A DNA stretch of 64,000 nucleotides from Propionicicella superfundia DSM 22317 (GTDB lineage Bacteria > Actinomycetota > Actinomycetes > Propionibacteriales > Propionibacteriaceae). Position 1 is the first letter of the stretch. Every line of letters begins with the position of its first letter. Made by a program: the position numbers and the translations under genes. This document shows, piece by piece, positions 48,035 to 54,935 of the stretch. The notes under the pieces were generated by a model. The model saw nothing but the letters and a program-made list of their open reading frames with translations, had not been told where the DNA came from and searched no databases. The stretch covers positions 675,671 through 739,670 of the forward strand of contig NZ_KE384020.1 of the NCBI RefSeq assembly GCF_000423465.1. The letters are read 5' to 3'.

Positions 48035-48567
48035 CCAGACATTGTGGCCGATCATGCCGATGGAGCCCGTCGGGGCCACGACCCGGCGAGCTGAACGTCC
48101 TCACGGACCCGATCGTTGAGCCTGTCGAAACGATCACAGACCGCACGAGGCCCCGTCAACAAGCGCACCAACCCGATCGTTGAGCCTGTCGAAACGATCA
48201 CGAACCGCACGAAGTCCTTTCGACAAGCTCAAGGACCGGTGGCTGGAAGCTCACGGACCCGGTGACAGACTGGAAGCTCACGGACCCGATCGTTGAGCCT
48301 GTCGAAACGATCACGAACCGCACGAAGTCCCTTCGACAAGCTCAAGGACCGGTGGCTGGAAGCTCCAGGACCCGGTGACTGGAAGCTCACGGAACCGATC
48401 GTTGAGCCTGTCGAAACGATCACGAACCGCACGAAGTCCCTTCGACAAGCTCACGGACCGGTGGCTGGAAGCTCACGGACCCGGTGACTGGAAGCTCACG
48501 GAACCGATCGTTGAGCCTGTCGAAACGATCACGAACCGCACGAGGTCCTTTCGACAAGCTCACGGAC
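48035..48567. repeat. Palindromic-element array, about 109-113 bp tandem unit
   Basis: This gene-free stretch holds five copies of a hairpin element, GATCGTT-core-AACGATC, at 48111-48135, 48175-48199, 48288-48312, 48397-48421 and 48506-48530. The core is GAGCCTGTCGA. It also holds four copies of the opposite-orientation element, GTCCYT-core-AMGGAC, at 48214-48236, 48327-48349, 48436-48458 and 48545-48567. The last three units repeat with periods of 113, 109 and 109 bp and include the filler GGTGGCTGGAAGCTC. About 75 nt nearest hisI are repeat-free and should hold its promoter. The array overlaps the 3' end of the GIY-YIG gene. Confidence 0.9.
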
Positions 48568-48868
48568 CGTCTGTTCGACGGGGCTGCGCGGCATCCGTCC
48601 GCGGGCGGCTGCGGCTCAGCGCCGGCAACTCGTCGTGGCGCCCCTCGATGAGGGCGAGCCGCTTCGCTCGTCCCCAACCGTGCACCTTCCGTTCGAGGGC
48701 ATAGGCTTCCGCGATCGACGCGAACTCGGCTGCATAGACGAGTTCCACGGGCAGTCGTCTGCTGGTGTACACGGAGCCCCGGCCCATCGCGTGCTGTGCG
48801 AGGCGCTCGTTCAGGTCCGTCGTGCTTCCCACGTACAGGGAGCCGTCGCCGCAGCGGAGGATATACAT
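48560..48868 (-). CDS. Small GIY-YIG nuclease-family protein embedded in palindromic repeats
   Basis: This 102-aa protein is essentially one GIY-YIG domain. The GIY-like strand is MYILRC and the YIG-like strand YVGSTTDL (12-19). R22 is the expected catalytic Arg, and E59 in EAYALERKVHGW the metal-binding Glu, followed by RAKRLALIEG. The family contains structure-specific nucleases, including UPF0213/YhbQ proteins. The ATG at 48868 is preferred; a GTG three codons upstream is possible. There is no clear ribosome-binding site. The C-terminal residues (QPRRTDGP) and the stop codon fall in a repeat element, and repeats also flank the 5' side. Confidence 0.8.
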   Translation of the reverse strand: MYILRCGDGSLYVGSTTDLNERLAQHAMGRGSVYTSRRLPVELVYAAEFASIAEAYALERKVHGWGRAKRLALIEGRHDELPALSRSRPRTDAAQPRRTDGP

Positions 48869-48942
48869 TGCTGGCACGTCGAAATTCTCGTTGACTCCAG
48901 AGGCCTCCGCGAGGTTGTCCACAGGTTTTCTTTTGAGGCGAA

Positions 48943-49035
48943 GTCCTTTCGACAAGCTCAAGGACCGTGGCCACAAGCTCAAGGACCGGGACCACAAGCT
49001 CAAGGACCGTGACGACAGGCCCAAGGACCGCCACG
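48943..49035. repeat. Palindromic element followed by four 21-bp tandem repeats
   Basis: GTCCTT-TCGACAAGCTC-AAGGAC (48943-48965) is a perfect hairpin of the family seen at 48.1-48.6 kb. Starting inside it, four 21-bp units of the type ACAAGCTCAAGGACCGTGGCC run at 48952-48972, 48973-48993, 48994-49014 and 49015-49035, with a few substitutions each. The period keeps half of the palindrome core and one arm. The block lies upstream of both the GIY-YIG gene and the divergent TIGR03085-type gene. Confidence 0.85.
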
Positions 49036-49088
49036 ATGGACCCCGCCACGGCGAGGCCTGTTGTTCGGCGCTGGCTAGAGTTCGCTGC

Positions 49089-49721
49089 ATGAACGACGCC
49101 CGGTCCGAACGCGCTGCCCTCTGTGATCTGCTCCTCGTCACCGGGCCGAACGCGCCCACCTTGTGCGAAGGGTGGACGACGCGCGACCTCGTGACCCATC
49201 TCGTGCTGCGCGACTCCGACCCCGTGGCCACCGCCGGCATGTTCCTGCCACCGTTCGCCGGGCTGTTGAAACGCCGCTCCTATGAGCTCAGCGTCCGCAC
49301 CGCGTACCCCGATCTCGTCGAACGGCTTCGGCGGGGCCCGCGAGGGCTGTCCCCGTTCCGCATCCCCGCCGTCGACGCCGCGGCCAATCTGACCGAGTTC
49401 TTCATCCACCTCGAGGACGTCCGCCGCGGCGGCGGCGATCCCCTGCCGCCACGCGTGTTGCCCGCGGCGTTCGAGGACCTCCTGTGGCGCCAGTTGCGGC
49501 TGATGTCGCGCATGATGTTCCGCAAGGCGACTGCCGGGGTCGTTCTCGAACGCGAGACCGGCGAGACGCTGCGGGCCCGCCCCGGCAGCCCGATCGTCCA
49601 TCTCGTGGGGCGGCCCGGCGAACTCGTCCTCTACATCTCGGGTCGGACGACCGCCGCGCAGGTCGAGGTGATCGGCGAGCAGGTCGCCGTCGCCGACATC
49701 ACCGGCGGCCTGGGCCTCTGA
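49089..49721 (+). CDS. TIGR03085-like metal-binding (DinB/maleylpyruvate isomerase superfamily) protein
   Basis: This 210-aa helical-bundle protein shows LCEGWTTRDLVTHLVLRD with the first metal-ligand His and FFIHLEDVRRGGG with the His/Glu/Asp cluster, as in the mycothiol-dependent maleylpyruvate isomerase-like and TIGR03085 families. A C-terminal domain contains GSPIVHLVGRPGELVLYISGR. The exact reaction is unknown; mycothiol- or metal-linked chemistry is suggested only by family membership. The ATG at 49089 (MNDARSERAAL) is the natural start, since an upstream extension would be translated 21-bp repeats. Confidence 0.8.
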   Translation: MNDARSERAALCDLLLVTGPNAPTLCEGWTTRDLVTHLVLRDSDPVATAGMFLPPFAGLLKRRSYELSVRTAYPDLVERLRRGPRGLSPFRIPAVDAAANLTEFFIHLEDVRRGGGDPLPPRVLPAAFEDLLWRQLRLMSRMMFRKATAGVVLERETGETLRARPGSPIVHLVGRPGELVLYISGRTTAAQVEVIGEQVAVADITGGLGL

Positions 49722-49727
49722 CCGAAG

Positions 49728-49815
49728 GTCCCTTCGATCAGCTCAAGGACCGGCGGCAGGGTGGCTGAGCTTGTCGAAACCACCGAAGCCTCTTCGACAG
49801 GCTCAAGGACCGGCG
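49728..49815. repeat. Three palindromic elements between the TIGR03085-like gene and serC
   Basis: Three elements of the 48-kb repeat family lie in tandem. 49728-49750 has arms GTCCCT/AAGGAC and core TCGATCAGCTC. 49760-49784 has arms GGTGGCT/AACCACC (6 of 7 paired) and core GAGCTTGTCGA in opposite orientation. 49788-49810 has weak arms and core TCGACAGGCTC. They lie 3' of the TIGR03085-like gene and 5' of serC, and could act as a terminator as well. Confidence 0.85.
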
Positions 49816-49937
49816 GACGATGGGCTCAGGGACCCGATTCCGGGCGCGGAGTAGTTCTGGTGCAAAGTGCAAGAAATCTCCGTCCGAAGCGTGGCGGACA
49901 CGCCCGGCGTCCGGCGCGGGATGCGACGATAACCGTC

Positions 49938-51011
49938 GTGCGCGTCTACAACTTCTCCGCGGGTCCCGCGATGCTGCCCCTGCCCGTCCTCGAACAGGCC
50001 CAGGCCGAGTTGACCGACTGGCAGGGTTCCGGCATGTCCGTGATGGAGGACAGTCACCGCGGCAAGGCGTTCGTCGCCTGCGCCGCCGCGGCCGAGGAGA
50101 AGTTCCGCCAGGTGCTCTCGATCCCCGACACCTACCGCGTCCTGTTCCTGCAGGGCGGGGCCACCGGGCAGTTCGCGGCCGTCCCGATGAACATCGGCAC
50201 GACCGGCTCGGCGGCGTATCTCAACACCGGCCAGTGGTCGAAGAAGGCGATCGCCGAGGCCCGGAAGTACGTCTCGGTCGACGTCGTCGCCGATGAGGCG
50301 GCGAGCTCCTACACGACCGTCCCCGAGGCCGGCTCGTTCACCGTCCCCGCATCGGCGGCGTACCTGCACTACACGCCCAACGAGACGATCGGCGGCGTCG
50401 CGTTCGACTACGTGCCCGAGGCGGATGTGCCGCTCGTCGGGGACTTCTCCTCGACCATCGCGTCGCGTCCGCTCGATGTCTCCTCCTTCGGCGTCGTGTA
50501 CGCAGGCACCCAGAAGAACCTCGGGCCCGCCGGGCTCGCCGTCGTCATCGTCCGCGACGATCTCATCGGCTCGGCGCGACCCGACACGCCCGCGGTGTGG
50601 GACTACGGCGTCATGGCGAAGTCCGACTCGATGACCAACACGCCGCCGACCTTCACCTGGTACCTGCTCGGGCTCATCCTCGACTGGATCATCGCCGAGG
50701 GCGGAGTCGCCGAGATGGAGCGCCGCAACGCCGCGAAGGCCGAAGCGCTGTACGGCTACGTCGACGCGTCCAGCTTCTACGCCAATCCGGTCGCGCGGAA
50801 CGCGCGGAGCTGGATGAACGTACCGTTCACCCTTGCCGACCCCGCGTTGGACGCCGCATTCCTGGCCGGCGCCCAGGACGCGGGCATGACGAACCTCAAG
50901 GGTCACCGCTCGGTCGGCGGCATGCGGGCGTCGATCTACAACGCGATGCCGATGGAGGGCGTCACGACGCTCATCGACTACATGCGGGAGTTCGAGCGGA
51001 CCTCCGCCTGA
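49938..51011 (+). CDS. serC: Phosphoserine aminotransferase
   Basis: This 357-aa fold-type I PLP enzyme for serine synthesis starts VRVYNFSAGPAMLP, the typical SerC N-terminus, and carries the Schiff-base lysine K193 in VVYAGTQKNLGPAG. GSGMSVMEDSHRG and FLQGGATGQFAAVPMN are substrate/PLP loops. The C-terminal HRSVGGMRASIYNAMP is characteristic of the E. coli-like form. The start is a GTG with no ribosome-binding site and a GATAAC hexamer 4 nt upstream, so a leaderless transcript is possible. Confidence 0.95.
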   Translation: MRVYNFSAGPAMLPLPVLEQAQAELTDWQGSGMSVMEDSHRGKAFVACAAAAEEKFRQVLSIPDTYRVLFLQGGATGQFAAVPMNIGTTGSAAYLNTGQWSKKAIAEARKYVSVDVVADEAASSYTTVPEAGSFTVPASAAYLHYTPNETIGGVAFDYVPEADVPLVGDFSSTIASRPLDVSSFGVVYAGTQKNLGPAGLAVVIVRDDLIGSARPDTPAVWDYGVMAKSDSMTNTPPTFTWYLLGLILDWIIAEGGVAEMERRNAAKAEALYGYVDASSFYANPVARNARSWMNVPFTLADPALDAAFLAGAQDAGMTNLKGHRSVGGMRASIYNAMPMEGVTTLIDYMREFERTSA

Positions 51012-51074
51012 CACCCGTCCCTGCAGTTTCTCCTGCGGACCCACGACTCGCGGACCCACGACAAGAAGAGGCAC

Positions 51075-52265
51075 ATGATCCACCGCATCCGCACCCTGAA
51101 CGCCATCAGCCCGTCGGGCCTCAACCGGTTCCCGCATGACTTCGAGGTCGGCCCCGACGTTGCCGATCCGGAGGCGTTGCTCGTCCGGTCGGCCAACCTG
51201 CACGGGCTGGAGATCCCCGGCTCCGTGCTCGCCGTGGCCCGCGCCGGCGCCGGGACCAACAACATCCCGATCCCCGCGATGTCCGAGCGCGGCGTGCCCG
51301 TGTTCAACACCCCGGGGGCGAACGCCAACGCAGTGAAGGAGCTCGTGATCGGCGGTCTCCTCACCGCGGCGCGCTCCCTCGTGGCCGGTGCCGCGTATTC
51401 CCGTTCGCTGGCGGGCTCCGACGCCGAGATCGAGGCGGCCGTCGAGAAGGGCAAGAAGCAGTTCGTCGGCTTCGAGCTGCCCGGCCGCACGATGGGCGTC
51501 ATCGGGCTGGGCGCAATCGGCGTCCTGGTCGCCAATGCCGCCGTGGCCCTCGGCATGCGCGTCATCGGGTACGACCCCAAGGTCACCGTCGAGCGCGCCT
51601 GGCAGCTCTCCGCCTCCGTCGAGCATGCGGCCTCGCTCGACGAGGTGTTCAAGCGCGCCGACGTCGTCACGACGCATGTCCCGCTGCTCGACGGCACCCG
51701 GGGGCTGGTCTCCTACGAGCGGCTCGCCCTGCGCAAGCGGCCGCGCATCCTCCTCAACTTCGCGCGAGGGCCGATCGTCGACGAGGCCGGCGTGCTCCGG
51801 GCCCTCGACGAAGGGCTGCTGCGTGCGTACGTGTGCGACTTCCCGAGCGCCGCGCTCAACGCCCATCCCAAGGTCCTCGCGTTCCCGCATCTCGGCGCCT
51901 CGACGAACGAGGCCGAGGAGAACTGCGCGGTGATGGCCGTCGAGTCGCTCTCGGCGTTCCTGCTCGACGGGACGATCGTCAACAGCGTGAACTTCCCCGC
52001 GGCGTCCCTGCCGCGCGCCGAGGGCACCACCCGGCTCGCGATCGCCAACAGCAACGTGCCGAACATGGTCGGCCAGATGTCGACGCTGCTGGCCGATCGG
52101 GGCCACAACATCGCGGACCTGCTGAACAAGTCGCGGGGCGAGATCGCCTACACCCTCATCGACATCGAGGGCGAGGTGTCCTCCGACCTGCTCGACCACA
52201 TCCGGGCGATCGAGGGCGTGCTGTCCGCTCGCCTCATCAACGGGCACACCGCCCCGACGAACTGA
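51075..52265 (+). CDS. serA: 3-phosphoglycerate dehydrogenase family protein (short, ACT-containing)
   Basis: This 396-aa D-isomer-specific 2-hydroxyacid dehydrogenase has an NAD-binding GVIGLGAIGVLVANAA, the catalytic Arg in LNFARGPIVDE, and FPHLGASTNEAEENCA with the catalytic His. The C-terminal 75 or so residues (NVPNMVGQMSTLLADRGHNIADL) form an ACT domain that may sense serine. It lacks the extra ASB domain of the approximately 530-aa SerA usual in actinobacteria. It follows serC by 63 nt, so the pair encodes the first two steps of serine synthesis. Confidence 0.9.
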   Translation: MIHRIRTLNAISPSGLNRFPHDFEVGPDVADPEALLVRSANLHGLEIPGSVLAVARAGAGTNNIPIPAMSERGVPVFNTPGANANAVKELVIGGLLTAARSLVAGAAYSRSLAGSDAEIEAAVEKGKKQFVGFELPGRTMGVIGLGAIGVLVANAAVALGMRVIGYDPKVTVERAWQLSASVEHAASLDEVFKRADVVTTHVPLLDGTRGLVSYERLALRKRPRILLNFARGPIVDEAGVLRALDEGLLRAYVCDFPSAALNAHPKVLAFPHLGASTNEAEENCAVMAVESLSAFLLDGTIVNSVNFPAASLPRAEGTTRLAIANSNVPNMVGQMSTLLADRGHNIADLLNKSRGEIAYTLIDIEGEVSSDLLDHIRAIEGVLSARLINGHTAPTN

Positions 52266-52276
52266 TCGACCGGCGA

Positions 52277-52307
52277 CGCCGGGTGCCGCGGGACCCCGTC
52301 CCCGGCG
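52277..52307 (+). terminator. Hairpin downstream of the serA-like gene
   Basis: CGCCGGG (52277-52283) and CCCGGCG (52301-52307) form a 7-bp GC stem around a 17-nt loop, 11 nt after the serA-like stop. There is no U-tract. It probably ends the serC-serA transcript before the pst locus. Confidence 0.5.
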
Positions 52308-52618
52308 CCTGAGCGAACCGCTTTCCCCCTCCCCGTCTTCACGGCCCGTCCGCTCTTATTCGGCCCGCCACGCGGCGTGCCGGCCTCCCGGAGCGGGCGG
52401 GCCCTTTGCACAGCGGCGATACAGCAACCCGACAGGAGGCACCGGCGCCTCCGGGGTCGCTCCACACCCGATCCGACTGTTCACCCTAGCCACCGGGGGT
52501 ATTTACCCACCCTTTGACCTCTGGTCCGGGTGACCGGTGTTCAATCCTGGTGGCACGAACAGTTGGTCAGCGTGCCCCGGGGGACGACCCTGGCGGCACC
52601 CGATCCGAAGGTGTGGAC
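52308..52618 (+). promoter_or_regulatory. pst locus upstream region with possible Pho-box-like repeats
   Basis: This gene-free region precedes pstC. GTTCACCCTAG (52479-52489) and two contiguous 11-bp units, TTTACCCACCC (52502-52512) and TTTGACCTCTG (52513-52523), resemble the 11-bp direct repeats bound by actinobacterial PhoP/RegX3 at phosphate-starvation promoters. A further GTTCAATCCTG lies at about 52539. The matches are degenerate and no clear -10 was found. The part from 52308 to about 52470 shows nothing else I can name. Confidence 0.35.
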
Positions 52619-53656
52619 ATGAATGCAGGTGGGTCGCCGGTAGGGCTGCTCGAGCCCGATCGGCGTACCCCCGAAGAGCCCGTCGAGCACAGACGCCGGC
52701 TCTCCACGCGCCACTCCCTCGGCGATCGGATCTTCCGCCGCGCCGCGTTCGGCGCCGGCTCCGTCACGGTCCTCCTGATGCTCGCCGTCGGGGTGTTCCT
52801 GCTGCTGCGGGCCACCGACGCCCTCCGCGTCGCCGGCTGGTCCTTCCTGACCGAGCAGCAGTGGTCTCCGGAGACCGCGACGTTCGGCGTCGCCGCCATC
52901 CTCTTCGGAACGGTGTCCATCGCTCTCATCGCGCTCGTGGAGAGCGTCCCGCTCTCGCTGGGCACCGCGCTGCTCCTGTCCGAGGTCGTCGGCGCCAAGG
53001 TCAAGGGCTTCCTCGTCTCGCTGGTCGACCTCATGGCGGCGGTCCCGAGCATCGTCTTCGGCCTGTGGGGCGTCTACTTCCTCCAAGGCGCGATCATCCC
53101 GGTCTCGGAGTGGATCTCCACCTCGTTCGGGTGGATCCCGATCTTCGCGGTGACCGATGCCGACGGCCTGCCGTTCACCGAGGCCAGTGCGTTCACCTCG
53201 TCGGCGTTCATCGCCGGGATCGTCGTCGGGTTCATGGTCGTCCCCACGCAGACCTCGATCATGCGCGAGGCGTTCTCGCGCGCTCCGATCGGGGAGCGGG
53301 AGGGCGCCTACGCGCTGGGGGCGACGCGCCTGGGCATGATCCGCACCGTCGTCCTGCCGTTCGGCAAGGGCGGGATCATCGGCGGCACCATGCTCGGCCT
53401 GGGACGCGCGCTCGGCGAGACGATCGCCGTCTACATGATCATCTCGCCGATCTTCACGGTCAACTGGCAGGTGCTGAAGACCGGCACGAACTCCGTCTCG
53501 GCGCTCATCGCACTGCGGTACGGCGAGGCCAGCGAGTTCGGGCTGTCCGCGTTGATGGCGGCAGGACTGGTCCTGTTCGTGGTGACGCTGGTCATCAACT
53601 TCACCGCGTCGTCGATCGTCGCCCGGTCCCGATCGGGGGCCGAGAGCGATGACTGA
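52619..53656 (+). CDS. pstC: Phosphate ABC transporter permease PstC
   Basis: This 345-aa inner-membrane permease of the high-affinity phosphate importer has six main hydrophobic helices. The PstC pattern is LMAAVPSIVFGLWGVYFL, followed by the ABC-ATPase contact (EAA) loop REGAYALGATRLGMIRTVVLPFGKGGIIGG and GLGRALGETIAVYMII. An N-terminal hydrophilic tail of about 45 residues precedes the first helix. The ATG at 52619 has GAAGG upstream. Its end overlaps pstA by 8 nt. Confidence 0.93.
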   Translation: MNAGGSPVGLLEPDRRTPEEPVEHRRRLSTRHSLGDRIFRRAAFGAGSVTVLLMLAVGVFLLLRATDALRVAGWSFLTEQQWSPETATFGVAAILFGTVSIALIALVESVPLSLGTALLLSEVVGAKVKGFLVSLVDLMAAVPSIVFGLWGVYFLQGAIIPVSEWISTSFGWIPIFAVTDADGLPFTEASAFTSSAFIAGIVVGFMVVPTQTSIMREAFSRAPIGEREGAYALGATRLGMIRTVVLPFGKGGIIGGTMLGLGRALGETIAVYMIISPIFTVNWQVLKTGTNSVSALIALRYGEASEFGLSALMAAGLVLFVVTLVINFTASSIVARSRSGAESDD

Positions 53657-54935
53657 CCTGCTGCAGCCCGACACGCGCCCGCGGACCACGCTTCACACCG
53701 ACGCCGGGACGGCTCCGGACGGGCCCCGCCGGGGCGTGCGCGGCTCCACCGCACGACAGCGGTACGACCTGATCGGCGCCGGAGTGGCCGGCGCTGCGCT
53801 CGCCGGACTGCTGTTCGGGTGGTTCGCCCCCTTGTCGGGGGCGATCGGCTGGGTGGTCGTCGCCTTCCTCGCGTTCCTCGGCCTGTACGTCCTGCTCGTC
53901 TCGCTGGACTCCGACGGCCAAGACGTCCGGGACCGGCTCGCCACGGTGCTCTTCGGGAGCAGCGGGGTCATCCTCTTCGGCACGCTGGTGTTCATCGTCG
54001 TCTACACGCTGACGCGCGGGCTGGAGGCGCTGGCGCACCCCAACCTGTTCTTCGAGACGATGGAGTTCGCCGGGCCGCTCGATCCCCTCTCCACGGGCGG
54101 CATCGCGCATGCCATCGTCGGCACCCTGATCCAGATCTCCATCGCCCTGCTCATCACCGTGCCGCTGGGCATCGGCACCGCCGTGTTCCTGAACGAGGTC
54201 GGCGGTCGCTTCGCCCGGTTCGTACGCACCGTCTCCGACGCGATGACGGCGCTGCCCTCGATCGTGGCCGGGCTGTTCGTCTACGCCGCCGTCATCCAGG
54301 GCATCACGCACGAGCGGTCGGGTTTCGCCGCGGCGCTCGCCATCACCGTGATGATGCTGCCGATCGTCATCCGCTCCGCCGATGTCGTCCTGCGACTGGT
54401 GCCGCAGAACCTGCGGGAGGCGTCCTACGCCCTCGGCTCGTCGCGGTGGCGCACGGTCTGGCACGTGGTGCTCCCCACGGCCCGTTCCGGCCTGGTGACG
54501 GCGGTCATCCTCGGAACGGCCCGCGGCATCGGCGAGACCAGCCCGGTGCTGCTGACCTCGGGGGTGACCGGCGCGATGAACACGAACCCGTTCTCCGGGC
54601 CGATGATCTCGCTGCCGCTGCAGGTGTTCGACTTCGTCCGCTCGCCGGAGCCCGGCATGGTCGCGCGCGGTTTCGGCACGGCCGCGGTGCTGCTCGTGCT
54701 CGTCCTGGCCCTGTTCATGGCGGCGCGGGCGCTCGGTGGGCGGGCCCCGGGCGACCTGTCGAGCCGGCAGCGTCGCGCCGTGCGCAGAGCCTCGGCTCGC
54801 GACGAGGAGCGCTTCGCGGGCTACGAACGCCGCCGCGTGATCGCTGCCGCCGCCGGCAACCCGCCTACGGCCCCGGTTCCGCCGGCACCCCGTCCGCCCT
54901 CGTCCCTTCCCTCTTCGGTGCAGGAGACCTCATGA
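53649..54935 (+). CDS. pstA: Phosphate ABC transporter permease PstA
   Basis: This 428-aa partner permease has MTALPSIVAGLFVYA, the EAA loop REASYALGSSRWRTVWHVVLPTA and GTARGIGETSPVLLTSG. It is longer than the usual approximately 290-300 residues because of extra N-terminal helices (two hydrophobic segments before the conserved core) and a C-terminal basic plus proline-rich tail. The ATG overlaps pstC (ATGACTGA), and the stop overlaps the following pstS ATG. No pstB ATPase gene follows, so the energising subunit must be encoded elsewhere. Confidence 0.92.
   Translation: MTDLLQPDTRPRTTLHTDAGTAPDGPRRGVRGSTARQRYDLIGAGVAGAALAGLLFGWFAPLSGAIGWVVVAFLAFLGLYVLLVSLDSDGQDVRDRLATVLFGSSGVILFGTLVFIVVYTLTRGLEALAHPNLFFETMEFAGPLDPLSTGGIAHAIVGTLIQISIALLITVPLGIGTAVFLNEVGGRFARFVRTVSDAMTALPSIVAGLFVYAAVIQGITHERSGFAAALAITVMMLPIVIRSADVVLRLVPQNLREASYALGSSRWRTVWHVVLPTARSGLVTAVILGTARGIGETSPVLLTSGVTGAMNTNPFSGPMISLPLQVFDFVRSPEPGMVARGFGTAAVLLVLVLALFMAARALGGRAPGDLSSRQRRAVRRASARDEERFAGYERRRVIAAAAGNPPTAPVPPAPRPPSSLPSSVQETS

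Noticed and set aside
47684-48110. trp attenuator or leader peptide upstream of hisI-trpE
   Set aside because: No short frame with tandem Trp codons and no alternative hairpins were found. The inverted repeats there belong to the dispersed palindromic family.
48111-48567. Possible CRISPR array
   Set aside because: The periodic units are about 109 bp and the intervening sequence is itself repeated, so there are no unique spacers. The elements invert relative to each other, and no cas gene is near.
48765-49088. Longer N-terminus for the TIGR03085-like protein
   Set aside because: The extension would be translated tandem repeats. The family N-terminus fits the ATG at 49089.
48869-49240. Longer N-terminus for the GIY-YIG protein
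   Set aside because: The in-frame extension encodes the 21-bp repeats (LSLWxRS-like heptads) and antisense of a neighbouring gene; the domain starts at MYILRC.
52556-52569. Second LexA box upstream of pstC
   Set aside because: Only the left half CGAAC matches; the right half reads GGTCA in place of GTTCG, and phosphate uptake genes are not expected SOS targets.
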